Origin: Adiantum capillus-veneris
Taxonomy: Eukaryota > Streptophyta > Polypodiopsida > Polypodiales > Pteridaceae
NCBI GenBank assembly: GCA_014529385.2
Contig: CM043952.1
Coordinates: 64,034,870 to 64,098,869 of the forward strand
Reading direction: 5' to 3'
Length of the DNA stretch: 64,000 nucleotides
The position numbers and the translations under genes are program-made. Of this stretch, positions 43,539 to 55,682 are shown one piece after another. Position 1 is the stretch's first letter. Every line of letters starts with the position of its first letter. The notes beneath the pieces are model-generated. The model saw only the letters and a program-made list of their open reading frames with translations, was not told the DNA's origin and did not search any database.

Positions 43539-45500
43539 TTGTCACATCAACTGACCATGATAGCATCTAAAGGGGTTCTGATTGTGATCTGAATCACTTT
43601 ATCTGACTAAAAACTGTGACTTCTAACTGCATGCACTCAATTTAGACTTAAGCTGCTGCCATATGGAAGTTTACCGTATGGTTTACTATACACCTCCTGT
43701 ATTGACGAGCAACCTACTCATAGCATAATGATCACCACCTTGGGTAGGAAAACTCTGAAATGATACTTGATTTTAGTGTTGCTGGCCTACTATGCTATCT
43801 TGATTAGCATGGCTGAATGAATACCATAAAGAAACCTAACTCGGGGGGTGCAACCCCTTGTGGATTTAAGCTTACTTGGTTCGTTTGGGTTAGTATGAAC
43901 CAAATTTTTGGAACATGCGCTCAGTGGGAGCATTCCCTAAAAAAATCACTCAACCTATAAGTGCTAGGCTCCCTTCTCGATTATGCTCTGCAGTACTGGG
44001 GTAGTTTACTTTGACGGGGAATGTCTCTTCCCTGTCCACTCATAGAGCGTCACGATACATCTCAATCAAAGGATGGGTGGCTTGACACGACCCTGAGCCA
44101 TCAATTTCTTGGTATGATTCAAAAGGCATCCTACCTTCCTATGTCAAGCGTCTGCGGCACCTCCATAACTGCGGCGTCTGTGGCCTCTTCCACTATATAA
44201 GGTGAGGGGAACTCCCTCACTTAGACTTGGTGTAGAATGGATGGGTAAGGTTAGTTTGATGCTTGGCTTCGCAATAATTTGTATCCACTACTACTGTGAT
44301 GATGGCTTCACTTCAAAGGTTTTATTCCTCGTTATTAATGTATAATGTGCATTCTACCACACTGGCTTTTTACCTAAATTAGCTTTTTTCCTAAACTAGT
44401 CTTTTACTAATGTTAGTAGATGATATACCTGATCCGATGTTGCAGGGTTTTGGTGTGAAACTCAAAATCGTACATTTCTGCTCTTACAAAAACTTTAAAA
44501 TTGTTATAGGCCTATAATGGGAAGTCTTGGGCATGAAATGTGTTGAGAGTGATTCCTATTACTGGTCTTTTGTATAAAATTGATGTAGGAGACGAATGTG
44601 CCAGATAGGGCGGATTCTTGCTTAGCTCTGTAATAAACCATATCTGTTGCTTCCACATCAAAAGGGATAATTATAACAGACATTCCTGCTCTTTCAAAAA
44701 ACCTAAAACTCTAAAACTTGTTATAAACTTTTACTGGGGTGACGAGCATAACAAATGGTTAAAATCGTTACTATTACTGAGCTTTTGTGTGAAATAGCTG
44801 ATTTTTGACATTAACTCAAATGGTTAATTTGCAAGTTCTGGTTGTAATACATACATGTCACAGATGATACCATAAATAGTTTCTGGCTTATTACTTCTAC
44901 TGAGGTGGGTTAGCTGCTGAACACTGGTTTATATTTTGGAATGTCATGAGTTGATTCATACTCCTTCAGAGAATTACTTGGGGTTTTCTTGAGAAATGAC
45001 TTTGGCTTACAAGGTTTGATGTACAAAACCACATGAAGTGATTTACTGCTGAAAGCTGAGTTTGGAAATTACAGGTTCTAAATTTGGTGATAATACTTAC
45101 AGATAAAACCATGATGGATATCTAGCTTAATCTATATAATGAGGTGGAGTTGAGCTTTGTTTTACCTACAAACTGTTGCTGATTACTGGTTGCCTTTTTT
45201 GAGTCTTGGGTATCTAGTTTTTTACTACAGCCAGATCTTGGGGGTACTACCATAAATTATACATACATACTTATTTTAAATCTGATGCTCTACTAAAAAT
45301 TGGCATAAAATCTGGCCCTATTTTGTGTTAAGAGGATTTTTAAAGGAATATTATTTACTAATCTAAGCTTGGACAGTGGTAAAACTGACCTAGTCATATT
45401 CTCCCTTGCTAGGGGTCTCAAGGGGCTTAAGGTATCATTATGCTCACTGTGATTTAATTTATATTTGTGCTTCAGCAGGTTGCTACGACTGGCTATGTAT
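43539..45500. other. Intergenic AT-rich stretch with one promoter-like site
   Basis: No coding region was recognised. At 44192-44203 the text CACTATATAAGG is followed by an imperfect inverted repeat GTGAGGGGAACTCCCTCAC. This looks like a TATA-type core promoter, possibly of an old LTR, but no LTR pair was found. Confidence 0.35.
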
Positions 45501-45509
45501 TGATGAGAG

Positions 45510-46230
45510 ATCTGGTCTACAACTCATTTTTTCTGGTCTTTTTCTCTACATATGAACTTATTTACTAGACTTCTAATCCTGGTCTGGTCTTTTTGTTGGG
45601 ACTTGATTCTTTCCTAATGACTCGGTTTTATCTGGTTTTGATAGCTGGTTAGGAAGATTACTTTTAGATTGCTCAAACACCACCCTATTATGTATCCTGT
45701 GGGTTTTGGACTTGTAATACTTGGTATTTTTTAGTTTGGAGTTGAATTTGGCTAATCCTAGGTGATTTTGGCTTTGTCCATTGTCATGTTGGCTTAACAA
45801 AAGCTTTCACTTCTAGTGTGGTGACTTTGCTGATAATTTGCTGGCTTAGGTCACTTTTTTACTGGCATGGCTTCTTTGACCACTGTATTCTTTTTTGACT
45901 TGATATTTGGAATTGTCTACAACTCATTTTTCTGGTCTTTTAAACCTGGTCTCTACAAATGACCATTTTTTGATGGACTTCTAATCTTGGTCTCTGGCTG
46001 TTGTTGGTCTAGTCTTTTTGTTGGGACTTGATTCTTTCCTTATGGCCTGGTTCTATCTAGTTTGGATTGTTGGTGATTTTGGCTCTATTCATTGTCATGG
46101 TGGCCTAACAAAACGTTCACTTCTAATGTGCTGATTTTTTTGATAAATTGCTGGCTCAGATCACTTTTTTACACGCCTGGCTTCTTTGACCACTATATTA
46201 TTTTTTTGACTTGATATTTGGAATGGTTAC
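45510..46230. repeat. Tandem duplication of about 400 and 320 bp
   Basis: The stretch from CTACAACTCATTTTT through TTGTTGGGACTTGATTC to CTTGATATTTGGAAT occurs twice in order (about 45518-45913 and 45916-46225), with many substitutions and an internal size difference. No coding potential. Confidence 0.8.
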
Positions 46231-46433
46231 CTTTCTAAAAAAATTGATCTAGCAATGATCTCATTAGGAAAAATATGGACTCTCCTTGGGCCTTTTTGAT
46301 TAGTGAAGGCTTAAGGGAGAACCAATGAGAAGGCTCTTGGGATATCACCTAGAGGGGGAGGAATGGTAGGGGTGCAGCCTAAGTGTCTCCCTCTTCAATG
46401 CTTGGTTCTTAGAGAGAGGTGGGAGGTAGGCTA

Positions 46434-46459
46434 GGGGGGGGGGGGGGGGGGGGGGGGGG
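46434..46459. repeat. Poly-G tract, 26 bases
   Basis: Uninterrupted G run; true length is uncertain. Confidence 0.9.
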
Positions 46460-47003
46460 AGGGGTAAATAGGAGGAGAGAGGTGTCATAAAAGAGGGAGG
46501 GACCCCCCCAAAAAAAAAGGCGCATGCTTAAAAACCCAAAAAATTGAAAATTTTTCAAAAGTTCCAAAGTTGACCCATTTGCCTCCAAAACTGCCCCAAA
46601 ACATAAACTAACTTAAAAAACTCAAATTTTCCTCCCAAAATCCACTTTTCTCTCTCTCCCTCATTACTTTTCTCTCCCACACTCTCCCTCTTCTCCCTCC
46701 TCCCATTCTCTCTCTACAGTCAAGGTAGCCATAGCCAAAAGCTTTCCACCACTCTCTTCCTCTCTCTCCATAGCTCCCCCTTCTCTCACACCTCCATCAA
46801 CCCTCTACAGTCCCACACTCCATAGCCCACAGCTCCACTATCCTCTCTACCTCTCTACCTCTCACTCCTCTCTTTCTCTATCTCCACTGTCAAAGCCACC
46901 ATAGCCACCATAGGCAGCTCACCTCACCCTCCCCTCAGCTCCTCATTCTCTCTCCACAGTACTCAACTCTTTCAAATCCCTTCCTAAGCCCAACTTCCCA
47001 AGC
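46460..47003 (+). promoter_or_regulatory. CT-rich leader or promoter region before the 47.0-kb gene
   Basis: Strongly CT-rich on the + strand (CTCTCTC and TCCCTC runs), as in many plant promoters and 5' leaders. It ends just before the ATG at 47004. No clear TATA box was chosen. Confidence 0.35.
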
Positions 47004-48328
47004 ATGTCCACGCATAGACGGCCCAAACCAGAGATAGAGGAGATTGTGTTGCACAATACAAAAGACTCAGAGGGGGTATGGATCCCACAAGTGTTCAAGA
47101 AGGGTGCATGGATCTACATGCAACCGTCACATGCTGGAACTCATCGCGTACGGTGTCGAGGCGTATTGGAACGTCATTGAAAGGGCCGGCTATTGACATT
47201 CAAAGAAACAAAGTCCAGAATGGTGGCCATCGTGCAACACGTCTACAGTGCAGCTGAGCTCCACCTCAAGAGAGCTTCTACTCAATTTGCACCTCATTGT
47301 AAGTTTTCATGGTTTAGCTATCCCATGCATATGTCATGTTTACGTTTATGTGATCATTATGTTTAACTAAGGACATTTGTAAAGATGTTTTTCCATCCAG
47401 CTTAGTTGAGGAGCAACCGCTTGAGTGCCTCTCAGGCACGTTCATGGTTGTGCATGCTCACATTGGGGAGCTTATGTTTCCTAATGTTTCATCGAAAAAA
47501 CTTACCGAGCAGCGAATATTCATGTACTCCCACAAGTACGTGGTGCCGAAGTCAAGCCAAAGCTATGGTAGGTTAGAAGCCGTGGAGACACCCTCATTGC
47601 AGAGTGTAGAATGGCCAACTCCAGACCATTAGGCTTTGCTTTCTTTCAAGCGCAAGGTGCTGCAAGATTTCCAAGGGTCCCTAAAGTTTGGTAAGGCAAC
47701 CAGATCGGTGGGTCTCAGTTGGCATTGTCCCATTCATTTGTTTGTGCATGCATTCCACTCTCTACCGATTGTAGAAACACCAACAATGTTTGTTTGCAAA
47801 GAAGTTGACATAGATGCAATGGACACCATTCTAGGTGTCAATTGGGGCTATGTTGACGGTTTGCATGATGGTGACCGTTATAAGTGCAATGTGTCCCCCA
47901 CACAGCTTTGCCTTCGGTATTTGAAAGCAAGGTGCACCTTGTATGCACGGTTTAGCTATGAGAGGTGGATGCACAAACGTGTCAAATGGATACCCTTGCA
48001 GCTGACAGCCGAAGAGATTCAATCCTTTGAAATTCGTGTCCGCATGCCCAATAACGAGGTGGAGGTGGTTGCAGTGAATCCGCATTGGACTCTTGCCAAT
48101 CTTCGGGAACACTTTGTCATAATGGGATTCGAGGATGTCGGTAATGCAAGTTTCAAACTAGAACAACGCAAGGTCTGCTTTGTGCTTCCTTAGCTACCTT
48201 TTCTTATTTTTTGTGGGTTTTTGTATTTTGATTGCCCATTTTTGATTGTATAGATTGGAAGGCGGATGGAGGCCACTATGCTTGTTTACAAAGATTGGGC
48301 TACAGACGAAATCATCTTGTCTAAGTGA
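47004..48328 (+). pseudogene. Unrecognised gene, three exons, two in-frame stops
   Basis: Exons 47004-47298, 47406-48172 and 48254-48328 join with GT-AG borders and matching phases, giving 378 codons from ATG to TGA. Two stops lie inside: TGA at 47178-47180 and TAG at 47630-47632. Either can arise from CGA and CAG by one C-to-T change. I recognise no family. The last 70 residues or so (FEIRVRMPNNEVEVVAV onward, alternating charged and hydrophobic) could form a ubiquitin-like fold, but this is only an impression. The next gene lies 250 bp downstream on the same strand. Alternatives are a decayed host gene, or a gene whose stops are avoided by unrecognised introns. Confidence 0.5.
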
Positions 48329-48487
48329 ATTGGCTTGTAACTTTAATCGTTTATATATTGGATATTTTATTAAAGATTTTGAAAAGTTTTAAGGTGTTGT
48401 ACTTGATTTTGTACTTGAGTTTTAAGGTGGTGTAAATTTATTTTTTAAATCCATATTTTTTTATTTTTTTTCGAGATAGAATATGTC

Positions 48488-48495
48488 TATATAAG
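48488..48495 (+). promoter_or_regulatory. TATA box
   Basis: TATATAAG lies 88 bases upstream of the ATG at 48576, at a fitting distance for a short 5' leader. The ACC.CCTCATTTCACC stretch after it resembles a plant transcript start region. Confidence 0.55.
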
Positions 48496-48575
48496 GAGGA
48501 CCACCTCCTCATTTCACCATTTGCATCCCAACATTGCAGAGAGACCTAGCATACCCAATCACACAAAGAGAAGAC

Positions 48576-50137
48576 ATGGCTGCTACTAGTGCTTTAGATG
48601 CATTCCTTACTGAGGTTGGGCATGCAAATCGCCCTGAGCTTCAAGCATTTTTCACAACCCAACCTGATTTGGAAACCACCTTGACCCTCCACTCTCAATC
48701 TCTTGAGCACATTACTTCATACATTTCCACGTGCATGGGGAGATTCATTGTTGAGTTACCAAACCGACCAGGGCAATGGGTCCCTGAAGGCCTTCTCCAC
48801 CACATCTACCAAGGGGACAGGCCATTTCATCAGCGGCTTGCACGCTTTGCCACCATAGCACAACCCGCCGGACAATATGTGCGGCTTGAAGCTGATGATG
48901 TGCGAGCAATGCGTAAGGGAAGGATCGGAAACACTTTTTTCTCTGTTCAGGCCATAATGATCTTCCTCCTTCACAAGTGCCCAACAGGCCCTGACGTAGT
49001 GCTACCTCACTTGCAGATCGGCGGGGTATTGGCTGATGTGAAGGACCCCAAGCCCGCGGCCATTGACTCATCCGAAGAGGAGAGGACGCTTGCCTTGACC
49101 TATCCTGTAGGGATTCAAGGCCTCTTGGAGGCCTCTCCATCAGTCGGTTCATCCTCGGGACAGCCAGAAGGAACCACCACTCGGGATGCCATCCCTGAGG
49201 TAGAGATTACCCGCTTCTCCTCCATTGTGGTGGGTGGGGAGGAGTTTGTGTTTATGCACGATCTGGAGAAATCCTTTGAGCTTCACATGGATGAGTGTTT
49301 CGCCATCCTCGATGCCCATGGAAAGTTTGAGCTTGATACCACCACCTCCCATGACGATGATCTCCTATTGCCCATGGGGAATACTTTGGCGGACACAGTG
49401 GCGATCGCACAAGCCGAGGTGGCAGCGGCCGAGCAGGCCAAGGTCTCCGAGGAGGAGTTTGTGGCCATGCAAGCCATGTGTTTGGCTAAACGCGCAAGAG
49501 TGGATTCACCACCACCTGCTGCAACACCTGTTTTGCTTGATCCAAAGGGGAAGTCAAGCGTGGATATTTACTTGCACCCGGATGCCGATGAGGAGGATCG
49601 TAGACAAGAGGTATAGATGCTCACTTACATTTGATTGTTACAAATGATTTTGTTAATGTTATATCATAATTCTGTGCCATATCTCAGAAAACCTATGTTC
49701 TGCAGGATGTTCTGGAGGTTGACGCCTGGGCGCAACGGTCAGGGGGGAGGAGGACGCCGTTCGGACCTCAAGCGGCACTTGCTCACTACCTCGGCACACT
49801 TCCCACTGGTGTCGTGGTGTTTGTCCATGCCGACTACTCTCCCAATGGTCGCTACAACATTTTTGCTCTCCGTTCACTCTCCAAGGCGTTGTGTTTAACA
49901 ACACTTGCCCAAACGGCCAACCTTGTAGTGCTTGTAAAGAAAGATTTTGCAATATCCACTTTCGGTGTAAACTTTCGCGGGCGCCTTATTGCCCATGTCA
50001 GCATGAACCAAGTTGTAGGGGTTAATGACACCCAAGAAATCACAACCACTTTACTTAACAGGGAGCCACCCCAAAAGGCCAAGCGCCAGAAAATTGTAAT
50101 TAGAAAGATCCTAAAGCAAAAGCCGGATATCATGTAA
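48576..50137 (+). CDS. Unrecognised two-exon gene, 488 residues
   Basis: Exons are 48576-49610 and 49706-50137, phase 0, joined by a 95-base intron with GT and CAG ends. The ATG was chosen because it is the first after the TATA box; the frame is open five codons or more further up but with no ATG. Residues 1-170 are mixed and probably folded. About 170-345 is acidic with a DDDLLL stretch and Ala/Glu-rich helix (AIAQAEVAAAEQAK) next to a basic KRARVD, nuclear-signal-like. The second exon has VVVFVHADYSPNGRYNIFALRSL and ends basic (KAKRQKIVIRKILKQK). No known domain was recognised. Could be a host gene or a cargo gene of an unknown element. Confidence 0.6.
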
Positions 50138-50371
50138 AGCATTGATTTCTTTAATGAAACTACTTTTTGCTGTCTATGACTCTCTTTCTTGCAAGGTTTT
50201 GAATTTCTTATATGTTGGGCTTCCATTGTGTATGAGAAGCACCATAATTTTTGCTATGACTACTAAAGGGTTTGGCAGGCATTAAAATTTTAAAAATGTA
50301 TACTTTGTTATTTCTAGGCTTCCAAAGTTATGTATGTGCCTAGTAAAGGGCTTGGAAGTGCCTAAACAATG
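50138..50371 (+). other. Short AT-rich spacer after the 48.6-kb gene
   Basis: Probably the 3' untranslated region; no definite poly(A) signal assigned. Confidence 0.35.
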
Positions 50372-50441
50372 CTGCCACAAGGGCGCGCATTAGGGCTTTC
50401 CATCAGCAGATGAAGTGTGCAAATGCGCGCCCTTGTGGCAG
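50372..50441. repeat. Perfect 20-bp inverted repeat hairpin, copy 1
   Basis: CTGCCACAAGGGCGCGCATT (50372-50391) and its exact reverse complement (50422-50441) surround a 30-base loop. The arms are far more GC-rich than the surroundings. Confidence 0.9.
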
Positions 50442-50459
50442 ATGAATTTGGACACATCT

Positions 50460-50796
50460 AAGAGCATACCCAAGTACAAAACAGAGTTTCAAGGCATTAA
50501 TACCCAGTTGCAAAAGAGAAACACATGGATACCCAGGTAACCTAAAGCCCATCTTGCCCCAGATACCTAAAGATGTATTAACAAACCACAAAACTGTGGC
50601 AATATCTAAACCCTTCTTGGAGAATAGGAGCATATCCAGTTACAAAACAGAGTGAGAAGACAATAATACCCAGCTGCAAAACAGGAAGACATGGATACCC
50701 AGGTAACCTTAAGCCCATCTTGCCCCAGATACCTAAAGTTGTATTAACAAACCACAAGAGTAAACTTTGTGACAATATCTAAGCCCTTTCTGGAGT
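50460..50796. repeat. Tandem duplication, two units of about 165 bp
   Basis: Units of about 50463-50625 and 50632-50796 share TACAAAACAGAGT, ATGGATACCCAGGTAACC, GCCCATCTTGCCCCAGATAC and TATTAACAAACCACAA in the same order with scattered differences. Confidence 0.85.
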
Positions 50797-50937
50797 TTAG
50801 GACTGACATGGACTAAGGGGGGATGAATTCCAGCAGCATCTATTCTAATTGAAGCATTGAAGCAAACAAAACATACTTATTGCTTGTCAAAATTTTCTGG
50901 AAACCACTGAAGAGTGTCAGCAAAGCACTAGGAGAGG

Positions 50938-51004
50938 CTGCCACAAGGGCGCACATTATGTCCATCCATAGGTCTCTGGAAGCCCCAAATGCGCGCCCTT
51001 GTGG
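50938..51004. repeat. Inverted repeat hairpin, copy 2
   Basis: CTGCCACAAGGGCGCACATT (50938-50957) pairs with 50988-51004 (AATGCGCGCCCTTGTGG) with one mismatch. The arms are the same sequence as in copy 1, but the loop differs. Confidence 0.88.
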
Positions 51005-52019
51005 AAGCCAACTTGGGGGCATTCCAAGCCATTTTGAACACTTTGTAGATGTTTTTGCCATGCAATAGTGAGTCACATAGCATGGATACATCAGGAAGTG
51101 CATGCCCCACTTAGGCAAGGTGCTAAACGTAGGCAATTTTTCACAATAACAAGCTAATGGCTACATACATACAATAGAAGGTAGACAAAACTTGAACCAC
51201 TGCTACATTGCATGGTGCAGAATTAAAACAATACATTGCGCACTGGGGTATACAAAAAAAGACGCTTATATTCAAATTCTTCCCAATACAATGCACAGAG
51301 TGGTGTGTGTGGGTGTAGGAGAGAGAGAGAATTTTTTCGGGCTATCGGCTTGCGTAGAGAGCGAGGGAGGGCGTGTGAGAGGGTGTGTGTGTGTGTGTGT
51401 GTGTGAATAAGGGAGAGAGAGTGTTTGTATGTGGCCGTGGGCTCGACACAGAGGGAGTGCAAGAGAGAAAGTGAGGGGGGGGTGAGCGCTCGAGTCCGCT
51501 CCTGCTGGCCAAGGGTGGCAAGTAAGGTGGGGGGGTCATTGGGGGTCAATGAGGTGTCGGTAAGAGAGAGAGAATATTAGAGAGAGAGAGAGTGTGTGTG
51601 TCCGGTCTCATCGTAATCCACAAGGGAGATAGAGAGAGAGGATTATCGGGCCACCTGCGGGCATGTGATGAACAACACCGGACCACCTGCGGGCATGCGG
51701 CCGCCTTGTTGGTTGTGAGCGAGAGAGAGAGAGAGGGGTTGAAATGGATAAGGGAGAGAGATTTTTTCCGAGAAGGGAGGGAGGGAGTTGCGTAGGGCAT
51801 ATGAGAGAGGGAGAGAAGGATATTTCATTCGATGTCCGCTTGGGGAATAAAACTACAGGGAGAGAGAGAGAAGGGAGAGTGAAACTGAGGGCGGCCTGCT
51901 AGGTTGGGGCATGGACGAGCGAGGGCATGGGGGTGATAAGGCCGGCCAATCGAGGGGGAGGGGGGGGCATGTGACGAGGGCGCCATGCCAGTAAAAAAAA
52001 CAGCGCCGTGAGGTTGACC
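51005..52019. other. GA/GT-rich intergenic stretch
   Basis: Interrupted GA and GT runs (51319-51420, 51560-51600, 51718-51735, 51860-51880). A CCACCTGCGGGCATG motif occurs twice at about 51650-51700. No gene recognised. Confidence 0.5.
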
Positions 52020-53110
52020 AGGCGTTATCGAGCCTTCCAACGGTGCTGCCACGGCTGTGGCAGAGGAAAAATAAACCTTTTTTCTTTGATTTCCGAAAAT
52101 CGGCTATCACTAGGTATCACTTGGACAACATTCACTACTGTTTTTCCCTTGTTCAAAGGATTTGTAGGACAATCTTCAGAGAAGTGTCCTCCCTTTTTGC
52201 TACATTGTACGCAATAAGCTTCAACTGGCTTGAGGTTCTTGTCAGGCTCTGGGCATTCGATTTTCCAATAATCATTTGCACCACAGTTATGATAGTTTCC
52301 AGTTTTTGGCTTAATCATGGGTTTTACCATAGGAGGTCTAACACCTTGATTAGCTACATAGTACATTGGTGCAAGCTCTGGTGTAGTATAAGTCACGGGT
52401 TCTTCCATTGGTGGTGGATGTGGATTATACCAATCTCCTTCTACCATTACTGTAGATGGACTAGGCTCAGCATAGGGTGTAACATAAGCACTAGTGCTTG
52501 TTCGTCTATGACTCCTTCTAAATGCATATACTTTACATGCACTGCATTATGTTCCGGATATGGAGGTTGTTGACCCAACACAAACTGAGGTCTTTCCATA
52601 CCCATTGGTAGTCTTTGAGCTGGGGCTATATTAGGTTGATATATGTACATGGGTTACCCTTGTGGTATCATAGGCACGTATTTAACATTTCTATCATACT
52701 TTGGTCGGTAATAGTACTCATTGGTCTCATGGTTGTTCCATTTCCCCTCGATTGCACACCATGTCTGCAATCAAATTGGTTATCCCTGTTGAGGTATCCC
52801 TTGCCCTGGTCCCCTCATAGGTGCTTTTTGCATATTATTCATCATGTCATTCATCCTTTTGAGCATGTCTTCTATGGTCGAAAGCGGTGCTGCAGAGCAG
52901 AGCTATTCCCACTTGTGCTGGTGGTTTGGTGGATGTTGTTTTCTCACTTTGGTTATCCTTAGGGATATCTTCTTCATTGAAAATATCACAATTGTCTCCT
53001 AAGTCAATAGCATTTGATACACACTCTTCTAGGGTCATATGCTTCTTGCTATACAGTATAGCATAAAGTTCTTTGTTTAGCAGTCCCTTTAAAAACAATG
53101 ATACTAGTGA
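52020..53110 (-). pseudogene. Retrotransposon gag relic with zinc-knuckle motif
   Basis: Minus-strand frames read in order FLKGLLNKELYAILYSKKHMTLEE (typical of a retrotransposon gag core end), a Pro/Tyr-rich linker, then CVQCSKKGGHFSEDC, a knuckle with one extra residue. Frames are broken several times. Probably gag of a Ty3-type element. It ends abruptly at about 53110 next to unrelated sequence. Confidence 0.6.
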
Positions 53111-53368
53111 GGCGGTCCGGGGCGGGCAACAAGAGATGCGACCTCTAACACCCCTCAAGGCTCCCGTGCTACTCAATTGAGGCTGGGGCAACCACAAAGC
53201 ACAACAAAACAACAAACCCACAGCCAAAACCCAGCTACACAAGGGGAACCACCTAGTTTAAAAGCAAACTAGGACGTAAAAAAAAAGGAGAATCATTAGA
53301 GCAGCCCAAAATCAAGTAAGGACTTTACACTAACCCTAACACCAATGGAACACTCACACACACTAAAA

Positions 53369-53456
<88 letters not shown>

Positions 53457-55670
53457 TGTACAACTTATCTTCAACCCTATGATTTGCACAAGAAGGCGAG
53501 CTTGTGGATTCAAGTGACAACATTTGGTTATAGCATCACTAGCACATGGTCTTAGGGTTATGGGAGCCCTCTCACCATCCACCCTTTTACAATGGTAGAC
53601 AACAAAAAATAGCCAATGAATCACAAGGACAAGCAAAAAAACAACGACCTTCAATGAAACAAGTCACCTTATGAAGTTGAATGAGTTTGCCAAGCCAAAT
53701 TGGAGGAGAAGCGTGAGCCATTGGACATGAAATTGCACCCAAAACTACCAATTCATTGATGTTGGGGTAGATACAACAATGGTAGAAAGATATCTTCTAC
53801 TCGCACTCACTCAACTAGCTCAAGCTTTTCTATGCACCAAAGTGATGGTGTATAGAAAGCTTTCTCTCTCCTTACAACCAAGATAGAACTAGCGTGTGCT
53901 ATGCTCAATCTAGTGTGCAATGGTGTCGGGATGCCTTTTACAAGTAGAGATGGGTTCTATTTATAGGTTTTTGGAAGCTTTGATTAGGATTAGTTCTAAT
54001 CAATTTTATTGACAAAACAAGAAATTAGGAAATATTTTGATTTTTTAAATGGGAGTGGTTCTTCCTTATCCCTTAAGCCACATGGATGTGGGCTCAAGGA
54101 GAATAATTATTGAGAGTGAAAGGAGAGAGAGGTGAGTAACTTTGAGGTGCCTACTCTAGTAGATAGTAGAGGGTGCAATTTACAAGAAGGGTTAGTTGTT
54201 AGTGATCACTAGAAAATGCTAGTGGCATATTTACAAAAGTGATGACGACTTGATTGTCGAGGAACCAAGGGTGAATGAGGTGGATGAGCATTTGAGATTG
54301 GTGAAACCTCCAAGAATTATGACTCACCCTTATGAAAATGACCGCCGGTTCTTCTTATTCTACTACTTCTGCTTCTTGCGCCGCATTCACGGTTGATTTC
54401 CACGATGAAGATGAGGATTATTGATGAAAATTTTTTGATTTGCAGAGGTTATGCAAGGATAAAGTGCTAAAAATTCATGCCTTTTAGAGGAGTTAACATG
54501 AAATAGTAATTTGGGGGTAGTAGAGAGCGGTATGAGAGCATATGTGTATGTAGAAGGCTATGGTGGTAAGAGGGGAAGGAGAGATGGTGAAGAAGGTGAG
54601 AGGGCATGGAAATCTGAACATTTGAAAGGATGATGGAGAGGGATGAGTGTGTATGTGGGTGGGAGTGTGAAAATGTGAGAGAAGTGTGAGAGGGTCCTTG
54701 TGTGCATAGAGTGGGCAGACTGGGTCGCACCAAACAATTCACCAAAATTTGTGCTTTTCTCCAAAAATGCTGAAATATTTATGTAAATAATTCAGCTCAC
54801 GAGCTTCATTTTGTATGTTGATAGCTTTTGTTGATTTGGATGATAGAAGGGTGCCAAAATTTGCCCAAAAAGCTGTGTATTGTGGGACTGCAAAGGTTCT
54901 TATGTGGGACCCTTTTTGGTTGAATTCTCCTTATACATCCAAAGGTGAGCCCCGCATGAGCCATGCCATGACCTAAGGAATCCAAGTGGCCCTTGCCACA
55001 TGCATGGATGATGAATTTTGAAGAATAAAAACAATTGCACATGATAGACCTAGTGCTTTGATTTTTCCTAGTCCTTGTCTTTATGAGCACATGGTGTATG
55101 GAAAAAAATATGTGCAGGATTCATGAAGGAATATCATGATAGAAGTATTTTTTTTTTTGTTTTGGGTGAAAGAGGAAAATATGCAAGCGAGAAAATATCT
55201 AGTAAAAGTGAGAGACAATGTAGTAACAAATTTTGACTTCCATGAGGGTGCGGGATGAAATGCATGGGTTTATTTTGTAAAAATAAATATTATGGGGTAT
55301 GTACACACTAACATAGAAATATTTCATGCCGTGAAAGGATGCAAAGAGATTTAGGAAAAATGTACACTTAGGAATATATATTTATATAAATACAAAAATG
55401 TAAAAAAAAACCCTTTATACTTAGGTCCTTTATTTGATAGAAAATATTTACATGTAAAGAGGACCGTAATTTATTTTTTTGTCTCCTAGCCCAATGACTC
55501 GCTCAATGATTTGATAAAACAAATGTAATAAAAATCCTAAACGCACGCACACTATTTACAATGAAAAAGCGAGCCTAGTCATTGTGCTAGGGTGTTTCTT
55601 TGGGGTGAAGTGGCTTCTTAAAACATTTTATGAGAGCCAAAAAAACGGCTATCATTTAGCCCTCCCCTAG
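53111..55670 (-). mobile_element. Probable long LTR of Tat/Athila-like element
   Basis: Minus strand: the integrase relic (55683-57638) is followed by a purine-rich tract (about CTAGGGGAGGG) and then about 2.4 kb of noncoding, AT-rich sequence. That sequence contains a TATA-like CCTATAAATAG near 53960 and a GA microsatellite. This is where a 3' LTR should be. The partner LTR is not in the window, so the borders are unproven. Confidence 0.35.
53372..53453. repeat. (GA)n microsatellite
   Basis: About 41 GA units. Confidence 0.96.
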
Positions 55671-55682
55671 ATGATGGTACAT

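Noticed and set aside
48534..48575. Upstream extension of the 48.6-kb gene
   Set aside because: The frame extends upstream but starts at TTG; the first ATG after the TATA box is at 48576.
53296..53654. Minus-strand frames of 75 and 109 codons rich in Ser-Leu
   Set aside because: They are largely the GA microsatellite read in antisense.
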